Assembly (NCBI RefSeq): GCF_022967985.1
Contig: NZ_JALJVC010000013.1
Location: forward strand, 34,785-98,784
Origin: Acinetobacter lwoffii
GTDB taxonomy: Bacteria; Pseudomonadota; Gammaproteobacteria; Pseudomonadales; Moraxellaceae
Length of the DNA: 64,000 nt
Reading direction: 5' to 3'
A program made the position numbers and the translations under genes. The notes beneath the pieces were generated by a model. That model had not been told where the DNA came from. It saw nothing but the letters and a program-made list of their open reading frames with translations, and ran no database searches. The stretch's first letter is position 1. Each line of letters starts with the position of its first letter. Of this stretch, positions 57,477-64,000 are shown one piece after another.

Positions 57477-58706
57477 TTAGCCTTCCCACTTTTTGAAAAT
57501 GAGACAAGCATTTACGCCGCCGAAACCGAAACTGTTACTCATCACAGTATTCAATTTTGCGTCACGTTTTTCAAGCACGATATCAAACGGTTTCGCGCCT
57601 TCATCCAGCTCGGTCACGTTGATGTTTGGAGCAATAAAGTCATTCTGCATCATCAGAACTGAATAAATCGCTTCCTGAACACCAGCAGCACCAAGACTGT
57701 GACCTGTCATTGACTTGGTTGAGCTGAGTGGAGGAACCTGACCTTCACCAAAAGCACGTTCCATTGCTTTAAGTTCTGTGATGTCACCCGCTGGAGTAGA
57801 AGTACCATGCGTATTTACATAGTCAATTTTATCGACACCGTGTTGTTTTGCTTCTTCTAAAGCCATTAGTACGCAACGCGTTGCACCTTCACCAGATGGT
57901 GCAACCATGTCGGCACCATCCGAGTTGGCTGCATAGCCTACGACTTCGGCAAGAATGTTGGCACCACGCGCTTGCGCATGTTCCAAAGACTCAAGAATCA
58001 CGAAACCACCACCACCGGCAATCACGAAACCGTCACGGTCTGCAGAATAAGGGCGTGATGCTGTTTCAGGGCTGTCATTGTATTTAGAGCAAAGTGCGCC
58101 CATCGCATCAAACAACAAGCTTTGTGACCAGTGATCTTCTTCACCGCCACCCGCCAGCATTAAATCTTGTTTACCGAGTTGAATCAGGTTGTAAGCATAA
58201 CCAATCGCATCGGCAGAGGTTGCACATGCACTAGTAATGGTATGTGCCACGCCTTGTAATTTGAATGCAACGCCAACGTTAGCCGTAATGGTGTTGGTCA
58301 TATTACGTGGTACAAAGAAAGGACCGACTTTACGTGCACCTTTGGTTTGCAATAATTCGTTCATTTCAATAACGGAAGCAGTTGAACCGCCACCTGAACC
58401 ACCCGCAATACCATAGCGTGGGTTGCCAGCTAGATCTTCAACTTTTAAACCTGCATGTTCAACTGCAGCAAGGGCTGAGTTATATGCATACATCGCACAT
58501 ACGCCCATAAAGCGTTTCAGTTTTCGGTCGATCCCGTCGAAATCCTGCTCGGCTGCAGCACTAACATGACTTTTGAAATTGAGTTCAGCATAAGTCGGAT
58601 TAAAACGTGTTCCTGAAATCCCGTTTTGTAAAGAATGGTTTACATCCTCTAATGTATTACCAATACATGAGTTAATACCCATGCCAGTGATGACAACACG
58701 TTTCAT
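57477..58706 (-). CDS. fabB: FabB-type 3-oxoacyl-ACP synthase
   Basis: 409 residues. The Cys-His-His triad of condensing enzymes I/II is C161 in T-S-A-C-A-T-S, H300 in N-T-H-G-T-S-T-P-A-G-D and H336 in M-T-G-H-S-L-G-A-A-G. The A-T-S form after the cysteine favours FabB over FabF, so it probably handles the unsaturated branch, but I cannot exclude FabF. Confidence 0.88.
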   Translation of the reverse strand: MKRVVITGMGINSCIGNTLEDVNHSLQNGISGTRFNPTYAELNFKSHVSAAAEQDFDGIDRKLKRFMGVCAMYAYNSALAAVEHAGLKVEDLAGNPRYGIAGGSGGGSTASVIEMNELLQTKGARKVGPFFVPRNMTNTITANVGVAFKLQGVAHTITSACATSADAIGYAYNLIQLGKQDLMLAGGGEEDHWSQSLLFDAMGALCSKYNDSPETASRPYSADRDGFVIAGGGGFVILESLEHAQARGANILAEVVGYAANSDGADMVAPSGEGATRCVLMALEEAKQHGVDKIDYVNTHGTSTPAGDITELKAMERAFGEGQVPPLSSTKSMTGHSLGAAGVQEAIYSVLMMQNDFIAPNINVTELDEGAKPFDIVLEKRDAKLNTVMSNSFGFGGVNACLIFKKWEG

Positions 58707-58912
58707 CTACAGATCCTTATAGTTTGCTCTATGCTCAGCGGCAGATATCTGGGTTTTAAAATCGCCCAATCCAGCGCTTAGCCTTATTTCATGATGGGGA
58801 ACATGATAGCAGAAAGACTTTTGAAATCTTATGGCAAATGTTATGCCGTGTGACAGTCGGTTGAGTTTGTGAGTCGGCATGTAGGGGTTTTACTAAATGA
58901 AACAGAATAAAG

Positions 58913-58941
58913 TTGAGATAAACGCTGACTACACCTAGTAT
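58913..58941 (+). promoter_or_regulatory. Sigma-70 promoter of the EcsC-family gene
   Basis: TTGAGA (58913-58918), 17 bases, TAGTAT (58936-58941). Predicted start near 58948, 32 bases before the ATG, with GAGGTAAA as ribosome site. Confidence 0.5.
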
Positions 58942-58979
58942 TTATACCAAATACAAGCACATGAATGCTGAGGTAAAAA

Positions 58980-60464
58980 ATGGTAAATGCTAATAATAAA
59001 CAATCTAATGGTCTGATTTCGAATGCCTTTGGAGTGGCGAAAAAGTTCAGTTCAACCGGATTGGATTTGTTGAATCATGTTGCGCCGGATTCGGTGACTA
59101 AAGCGCTGAAGCCTTCTAACTCCGATCAGGTGATTGACGGTTCGGCGAAGACGAAAAGCGCTTTTTCAGCTAAAAAATATGATAATCCTCAGCAAATGCT
59201 TCGCGAGCATCTTCCAAATGTCTCTCGTCAACTTCTCGGGCGCCGCTTTAATACCGTGAATAATGTCGCGCATTTTGTTTCTCCAGACTTAACCGAAAAA
59301 GTGTCTAACTACTTTTATGACCGTCTGAATCAATTCAGTAATCAAACCAGTTCGGTGGATGCCATTCTGAATGAAGCGGGAGCGAAAGATTTAGAGGAAT
59401 TGACTCAGGATGTTGATCGATCCAAGCGAATTTCACAGGCTTTAGGTGAACAAAACAAATGGATTGCAACGGTGCAGGGTGCAGTGAGTGGTGCTTCAGG
59501 AATGCTTGGTACTGCCATTGATATTCCAGCCTCTTTGCTCATGGCATTGCGTACCATCTATCAAGTCGGTCGCTCTTATGGTTTTGACCTGAGTAAAGAA
59601 GATGATCAGGAAATCGTTCAGCATATCTTTAGACAGATTGACCTGAGCCTGATTGCGGAAAAACAGACCTTATTATTAGGTTTAAAAGCTTTAAGTAATA
59701 CACTTAAAACTCATGATATCTCGCAGTTACAAGCCATGCTAGGTTCTGATAATGATGTCAGCGCCATCAAGCAATGGTTAAGTCGTCATGAGGGAGAGGC
59801 TAAATGGGAATGGATGAATCATCTGCCAAAAATTTCGATTCTGGAGCGATTAACCAAACTGACGCCTCTGGCAAGTGCTGGTATTGGGGCTGTATATAGC
59901 CATCGTTTTGTCGAGGATGTAAATCAGAAAGCTCAGGAAGCATTCTCGCATGCACGCCAATACCTGATTCAGCATCAGGATTCGCAATTGTCTCCTTATG
60001 CTGCCTATGAAAAAGCAGTTAGTTTGTTGCAACAGGCAACTCCGAAACTCTTAAATGGTGCCTCTCACGAAGTTGAGCCTGCGAAAGATAATCTGATCAT
60101 GGATAAAGATATTGCGATCGAAGGCAATAACACGATTACCCAAGTCAAGCTGGTCAAAAAAGAGCAGAATGATCTAAGCTCTGAAGAAGCAGAAGTGAAG
60201 AAAGATGAAAAGGTGAGTGAAGGGCTAGAAGCGCTCAACGATGAGTTGGTTGAACCTGCGGCAGACAAGCAGTCGCAACAACCGGCTTTATCCAAAACTT
60301 CATTTGATCCGGAAATCGAAGCTGAACTGCATCCAGAAGCTGCTGACGAGGCGGAAGCTGCTACAGAGACTTCACAGCAGGGTGCAGAGGATCAAGAAAA
60401 CTCGGAAACTAAATCTGAAGCTCAAGACGTGACCAAAAAAGCTGGTAAAAATTCAAAAAAATAA
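58980..60464 (+). CDS. EcsC-family protein with acidic tail
   Basis: 494 residues. The middle (about 160-345) matches the EcsC family: G-A-V-S-G-A-S-G-M-L-G-T-A-I-D-I-P-A-S and R-T-I-Y-Q-V-G-R-S-Y-G. The last 110 residues are rich in Glu, Lys, Gln and Ala and probably disordered. There is no signal peptide and only one or two amphipathic hydrophobic helices. The EcsC role is not established beyond an early link to ABC exporter regulation in Bacillus. Alone between fabB and the str operon. Confidence 0.8.
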   Translation: MVNANNKQSNGLISNAFGVAKKFSSTGLDLLNHVAPDSVTKALKPSNSDQVIDGSAKTKSAFSAKKYDNPQQMLREHLPNVSRQLLGRRFNTVNNVAHFVSPDLTEKVSNYFYDRLNQFSNQTSSVDAILNEAGAKDLEELTQDVDRSKRISQALGEQNKWIATVQGAVSGASGMLGTAIDIPASLLMALRTIYQVGRSYGFDLSKEDDQEIVQHIFRQIDLSLIAEKQTLLLGLKALSNTLKTHDISQLQAMLGSDNDVSAIKQWLSRHEGEAKWEWMNHLPKISILERLTKLTPLASAGIGAVYSHRFVEDVNQKAQEAFSHARQYLIQHQDSQLSPYAAYEKAVSLLQQATPKLLNGASHEVEPAKDNLIMDKDIAIEGNNTITQVKLVKKEQNDLSSEEAEVKKDEKVSEGLEALNDELVEPAADKQSQQPALSKTSFDPEIEAELHPEAADEAEAATETSQQGAEDQENSETKSEAQDVTKKAGKNSKK

Positions 60465-60488
60465 GCGAATTTTGAAGGTAAATAAAAG

Positions 60489-60521
60489 CAAGCAAATGTC
60501 GTGAGAAACGGCATTTGCTTG
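60489..60521 (+). other. Long hairpin after the EcsC-family gene
   Basis: C-AAGCAAATGTCGT (60489-60502), loop GAGAA, ACGGCATTTGCTT-G (60508-60521): 14 base pairs with one G-T wobble. It starts 25 bases after the stop codon. No T-run follows, so it may end transcription with Rho or protect a 3' end. Confidence 0.6.
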
Positions 60522-60532
60522 GCTTGAGTAGG

Positions 60533-60561
60533 TTGACCAATTTTGCATCTTGAATTACAAT
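60533..60561 (+). promoter_or_regulatory. Sigma-70 promoter of the str operon (rpsL)
   Basis: -35 TTGACC (60533-60538), 17-base spacer, -10 TACAAT (60556-60561). Predicted start near 60567, about 54 bases before rpsL. Confidence 0.75.
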
Positions 60562-60566
60562 TGCAT

Positions 60567-60600
60567 GCCCTCAAAAAGTAGTAGTTTTTTGGGGCTTTTT
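60567..60600 (+). terminator. Terminator-like hairpin at the rpsL transcript start
   Basis: GCCC (60567-60570) pairs with GGGC (60592-60595); T-G wobble, one C-T mismatch, then AAAAA (60573-60577) with TTTTT (60585-60589), loop GTAGTAG. Five T follow. It begins at the predicted transcript start and ends just before the ribosome site GGGAG at 60607-60611. Confidence 0.55.
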
Positions 60601-60620
60601 ATTAACGGGAGAATTGCCAA

Positions 60621-60995
60621 ATGGCAACAACAAATCAGTTGATCCGCAAGGGTCGTACGACTTTAGTTGAAAAATCTAAAGTTCCTGCGTTGAAGGCTTG
60701 TCCACAGCGCCGTGGTGTTTGTACACGTGTTTACACAACTACACCTAAAAAACCTAACTCAGCAATGCGTAAAGTTTGCCGTGTTCGCTTAACTTCAGGT
60801 TTCGAAGTTTCTAGCTACATCGGTGGTGAAGGCCATAACCTACAAGAGCACAGTGTTGTTCTTATCCGTGGTGGTCGTGTTAAAGACTTACCAGGTGTAC
60901 GTTACCATACCGTTCGTGGTTCTTTAGACTGTGCTGGTGTTAAAGATCGTAACCAGTCTCGTTCTAAATACGGTACTAAACGTCCTAAGAAATAA
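60621..60995 (+). CDS. rpsL: Ribosomal protein S12
   Basis: 124 residues, full length and highly conserved. T-P-K-K-P-N-S-A carries K43, and R-V-K-D-L-P-G carries K88; both are the wild-type, streptomycin-sensitive residues, as is P91. First gene of the str operon, with its own promoter. Confidence 0.98.
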   Translation: MATTNQLIRKGRTTLVEKSKVPALKACPQRRGVCTRVYTTTPKKPNSAMRKVCRVRLTSGFEVSSYIGGEGHNLQEHSVVLIRGGRVKDLPGVRYHTVRGSLDCAGVKDRNQSRSKYGTKRPKK

Positions 60996-61045
60996 TTCGT
61001 TAAGAATTAAATTTTAAGAACGTAGAACCGCAATCCTTTATCGTC

Positions 61046-61157
61046 TCGCTTGTCTGATTTCTGCATTAATTTTGTGAAAATTCCAAGCGACGTATAGTAA
61101 GGCCAGCGAGTAGTACATGACACTTTGTACTCATGCTGGATAAACCTGAAGTGTCAT
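61046..61157 (+). other. Structured rpsL-rpsG spacer with a possible pseudoknot
   Basis: Hairpin A: TCGCTTG (61046-61052) with CAAGCGA (61084-61090), inner AATTTT (61068-61073) with AAAATT (61077-61082). Hairpin B: CCAGC (61103-61107) with GCTGG (61135-61139), inner AGTAC (61112-61116) with GTACT (61127-61131). The loop of B, ATGACACTT (61117-61125), is an exact complement of AAGTGTCAT (61149-61157), which ends 18 bases before rpsG. It can fold as an H-type pseudoknot or as competing hairpins. A site for S7 autoregulation is the likely meaning. Confidence 0.6.
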
Positions 61158-61175
61158 CTTTATAGGTAGTTTAAA

Positions 61176-61646
61176 ATGCCAAGACGTCGCGTAGTCGCTG
61201 CTCGTGAAATCCTTCCGGATCCTAAGTTCAGCAGCCAAACAATCGCTAAATTCATGAACCACGTAATGCAAGATGGTAAAAAATCTATTGCTGAAAGTAT
61301 CGTTTACGGTGCTTTAGACCGCGTTCAAGAAAAATCTAAAGTAGACCCAGTTGAATTTTTCGAGACTACTCTTGAAAAAGTTCGTCCTATGGTCGAAGTA
61401 AAAGCACGCCGTGTTGGTGGTGCTACATACCAAGTTCCTATGGAAGTACGCCCATCCCGTCGTACTGCTCTAGCGATGCGTTGGTTAGTAGATGCTGCTG
61501 CTAAGCGTTCTGAAAAAACTATGGCTTTACGTCTTGCTGGCGAGTTGCTTGATGCATCTGAAGGCAAAGGCGCTGCGGTTAAGAAACGTGAAGATGTGCA
61601 CCGTATGGCTGAAGCCAACAAAGCCTTCTCTCACTACCGTTTCTAA
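61176..61646 (+). CDS. rpsG: Ribosomal protein S7
   Basis: 156 residues; the start [17 protein letters not shown] and the [10 protein letters not shown] block are typical. S7 nucleates the 30S head and in E. coli represses its own operon by binding the mRNA before rpsG. Here that region is 180 bases long and structured. The ribosome site is ATAGG at 61162-61166. Confidence 0.98.
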   Translation: MPRRRVVAAREILPDPKFSSQTIAKFMNHVMQDGKKSIAESIVYGALDRVQEKSKVDPVEFFETTLEKVRPMVEVKARRVGGATYQVPMEVRPSRRTALAMRWLVDAAAKRSEKTMALRLAGELLDASEGKGAAVKKREDVHRMAEANKAFSHYRF

Positions 61647-61651
61647 GCAGA

Positions 61652-61745
61652 TAAAACAGGCCCTATTCAGGAGGGTGACAAGACCGTCATGGTTTTGTCA
61701 CCAAAGCGCTTTAAGTTGCTATGCAGCTTAAAGCGTCCTGTTTTA
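61652..61745 (+). other. Three-way junction RNA structure in the rpsG-fusA spacer
   Basis: Closing stem TAAAACAGG (61652-61660) with CCTGTTTTA (61737-61745), 9 pairs. Arm 1: GGTGACAAGACC (61674-61685), loop GTCAT, GGTTTTGTCACC (61691-61702), 12 pairs with one wobble. Arm 2: 61706-61719 with 61723-61736, 14 pairs with two wobbles and a TAT loop. Arm 2 abuts the closing stem. It spans most of the 128-base spacer and ends 29 bases before the fusA start. Confidence 0.7.
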
Positions 61746-61774
61746 AACAACAAAATTTAGGAATGCTAGAAATC

Positions 61775-63910
61775 ATGGCACGTCAAACCCCAATTTCTCG
61801 TTATCGTAACATTGGTATTTCTGCGCACATTGATGCGGGTAAAACCACAACTACAGAACGTATTTTGTTCTACACAGGTGTATCTCACAAAATTGGTGAA
61901 GTACACGATGGTGCAGCAACAATGGACTGGATGGAGCAAGAGCAAGAACGTGGTATTACCATTACTTCTGCTGCTACGACTACATTCTGGTCAGGTATGT
62001 CTAAACAGTTCCCTGAACACCGTATCAACGTAATTGATACACCGGGACACGTTGACTTCACAATTGAAGTTGAACGTTCTATGCGTGTTCTTGATGGTGC
62101 GTGTATGGTTTACTGTGCTGTAGGTGGTGTACAACCTCAGTCTGAAACTGTATGGCGTCAAGCGAACAAATACCAAGTGCCTCGTTTAGCATTCGTGAAC
62201 AAGATGGACCGTACTGGTGCCAACTTCTTCCGTGTTGTTGAACAAATGAAAACACGTTTAGGTGCATCTCCAGTACCTGTAGTAATCCCTGTTGGCGCTG
62301 AAGAAAACTTCCAAGGCGTAATCGACTTGATCGAAATGAAAGCGATCATTTGGGACGAAGCTTCACAAGGTATGAAGTTTGAATACGGTGAAATCCCGGC
62401 TGAACTTCAAGAAACTGCTGAAGAATGGCGTACAAACATGGTTGAAGCTGCTGCTGAAGCTTCTGAAGAGTTAATGGATGAATACCTGAACAATGGCGAT
62501 TTGACTAAAGAACAAATCGTTGCTGGTCTACGTGTCCAAACTTTGGCTTGTCAAATTCAACCAATGCTTTGTGGTACAGCATTCAAAAACAAAGGTGTTC
62601 AACGTATGTTGGACGCAGTAATTGAATTCTTACCGTCGCCTACAGAAGTTAAAGCGATTGAAGGTGTTCTTGACGATAAGGCTGAAACTAAAGCGATTCG
62701 TGAAGCATCTGACGAAGCTCCGTTCTCTGCACTTGCGTTCAAAATCATGAACGACAAATTCGTAGGTAACTTAACTTTCGTACGTGTTTACTCTGGTGTT
62801 CTTAAACAAGGTGATTCTGTTTATAACCCAGTTAAATCTAAACGTGAACGTATCGGCCGTATCGTGCAAATGCACGCGAACGATCGTCAAGACGTTGAAG
62901 AAATTCGTGCGGGTGATATCGCTGCGTGTGTAGGTCTTAAAGACGTAACTACAGGTGATACACTTTGTGATGAGAAAAATGTCATCACACTTGAGCGTAT
63001 GGAATTCCCAGAGCCAGTAATTGCATTGGCTGTTGAACCAAAAACTAAAGCTGACCAAGAAAAAATGTCAGTTGCTTTAGGTCGCTTGGCGAAAGAAGAT
63101 CCATCATTCCGCGTTCGTACAGACGAAGAATCTGGTCAAACGATTATTGCTGGTATGGGTGAGCTTCACCTTGACATTATTGTTGACCGTATGAAGCGTG
63201 AATTCGGTGTTGAAGCGAACATTGGTAAGCCAATGGTTTCTTACCGTGAAACGATCAAAAAGTCTGTTGAGCAAGAAGGTAAATTCGTACGTCAAACTGG
63301 TGGTAAAGGTAAATTCGGTCACGTATACGTACGTTTAGAGCCGATGGATCCTGAATCTGAAAAAGATTACGAATTCGTTGAAGAAGTTGTAGGTGGTGTT
63401 GTACCTAAAGAATTCTTCGGTGCGGTTGACAAAGGTATTCAAGAACGTATGAAGAATGGCGTTTTGGCTGGCTACCCAGTAGTTGGCATTAAAGCGACAT
63501 TGTTTGATGGTTCTTACCATGACGTCGACTCTGACGAATTGTCGTTCAAAATGGCGGGTTCTTATGCCTTCCGTGATGGTTTCATGAAAGCGGATCCTAT
63601 CCTTCTTGAACCGATCATGAAAGTTGAAGTAGAAACTCCAGAAGACTACATGGGCGATATCATGGGTGACTTAAACCGTCGTCGTGGTATGGTTCAGGGT
63701 ATGGACGATTTACCTGGTGGTACTAAAGCAATTAAAGCTGAAGTTCCACTTGCTGAGATGTTTGGTTACGCGACTCAAATGCGTTCTATGTCTCAAGGCC
63801 GTGCAACATACTCTATGGAATTTGCTAAATATGCTGAAACTCCACGTAACGTGGCTGAAGGCATCATTTCTAAATTCCAGTCTGGCGGTAAAAAAGGTGA
63901 CGACGAGTAA
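61775..63910 (+). CDS. fusA: Elongation factor G
   Basis: 711 residues. GTPase motifs [10 protein letters not shown] near residue 17, D-T-P-G-H-V-D-F and N-K-M-D-R are present, followed by the usual domains II to V. It moves tRNA and mRNA after each peptide bond. The start is the ATG at 61775 giving [14 protein letters not shown]; earlier in-frame starts lie within the structured spacer. The ribosome site is weak and rather distant (TTTAGGA at 61756-61762). Confidence 0.98.
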   Translation: MARQTPISRYRNIGISAHIDAGKTTTTERILFYTGVSHKIGEVHDGAATMDWMEQEQERGITITSAATTTFWSGMSKQFPEHRINVIDTPGHVDFTIEVERSMRVLDGACMVYCAVGGVQPQSETVWRQANKYQVPRLAFVNKMDRTGANFFRVVEQMKTRLGASPVPVVIPVGAEENFQGVIDLIEMKAIIWDEASQGMKFEYGEIPAELQETAEEWRTNMVEAAAEASEELMDEYLNNGDLTKEQIVAGLRVQTLACQIQPMLCGTAFKNKGVQRMLDAVIEFLPSPTEVKAIEGVLDDKAETKAIREASDEAPFSALAFKIMNDKFVGNLTFVRVYSGVLKQGDSVYNPVKSKRERIGRIVQMHANDRQDVEEIRAGDIAACVGLKDVTTGDTLCDEKNVITLERMEFPEPVIALAVEPKTKADQEKMSVALGRLAKEDPSFRVRTDEESGQTIIAGMGELHLDIIVDRMKREFGVEANIGKPMVSYRETIKKSVEQEGKFVRQTGGKGKFGHVYVRLEPMDPESEKDYEFVEEVVGGVVPKEFFGAVDKGIQERMKNGVLAGYPVVGIKATLFDGSYHDVDSDELSFKMAGSYAFRDGFMKADPILLEPIMKVEVETPEDYMGDIMGDLNRRRGMVQGMDDLPGGTKAIKAEVPLAEMFGYATQMRSMSQGRATYSMEFAKYAETPRNVAEGIISKFQSGGKKGDDE

Positions 63911-63958
63911 TCTTTCGATTACTATAAGCCCAAACTAATTCATAGTTAAACCCAAGTG

Positions 63959-63981
63959 CTCATGCAGTGATCCTGCATGAG
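63959..63981 (+). other. Hairpin downstream of fusA
   Basis: CTCATGCAG (63959-63967), loop TGATC, CTGCATGAG (63973-63981), a perfect 9-base-pair stem without a T-run. AAGGAAG (63991-63997) looks like a ribosome site for a next gene starting past the window edge, expected to be tuf. Confidence 0.6.
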
Positions 63982-64000
63982 TAGTTTAAAAAGGAAGATC

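Noticed and set aside
60621..60995. Possible streptomycin-resistance change in rpsL
   Set aside because: K43, K88 and P91 are the sensitive-type residues.

Overview
The window looks like a chromosomal segment of a gammaproteobacterium of the Moraxellaceae, most probably Acinetobacter. The grounds are the gene families and their order: paa cluster, ypjD-ffh, smc-zipA-ligA, rpmF-fabD-fabG-acpP, HemJ-type haem synthesis and an rpsL-rpsG-fusA str operon. Coding density is high and A/T-rich spacers are short. I see no insertion sequence, prophage, CRISPR array, tRNA or rRNA. The species cannot be settled by eye.

Layout. 1-10595 is the aerobic phenylacetate pathway: paaA (5' end outside the window), paaB, C, D, E, F, G, H, J, K, then the regulator paaX and the hexapeptide-repeat protein paaY. 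10725-18560 holds assorted genes: a methyltransferase, ypjD, ffh, two tandem RBBP9/YdeN-like hydrolases, coaX, birA, a TauE/SafE permease and a GntR/FCD regulator. 18572-25140 is smc, zipA and ligA. A reductase/epimerase and a ferritin follow.

27143-42681 is the most coherent accessory unit. On the minus strand lie a TonB-dependent receptor, tonB, exbB and two exbD genes. Divergently on the plus strand lie two paralogous peptide-binding proteins, an M3 metallopeptidase with a signal peptide, two permeases and a fused double ATPase. Together they could carry oligopeptides through the outer membrane, trim them in the periplasm and import them. The intergenic region carries two outward-facing sigma-54 type -24/-12 elements, which suggests shared RpoN control.

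42738-49000 holds rluB, scpB, scpA, small unknown genes, yciO, epmC, yceD and rpmF. 49114-51151 is fabD-fabG-acpP. 51337-56944 has a Kbp-like LysM protein and a D-alanine module (Lrp-type regulator, dadA, alanine racemase, ridA, CycA-like permease). 57001-60464 has hemJ, fabB and an EcsC-family gene. The window ends in the str operon (rpsL, rpsG, fusA).

The str operon spacers carry strong RNA-structure signals: a possible pseudoknot before rpsG, a three-way junction before fusA, and a terminator-like hairpin at the predicted rpsL transcript start. ligA has the same promoter-hairpin-start layout as rpsL. All structures were read by eye and none was folded by software.
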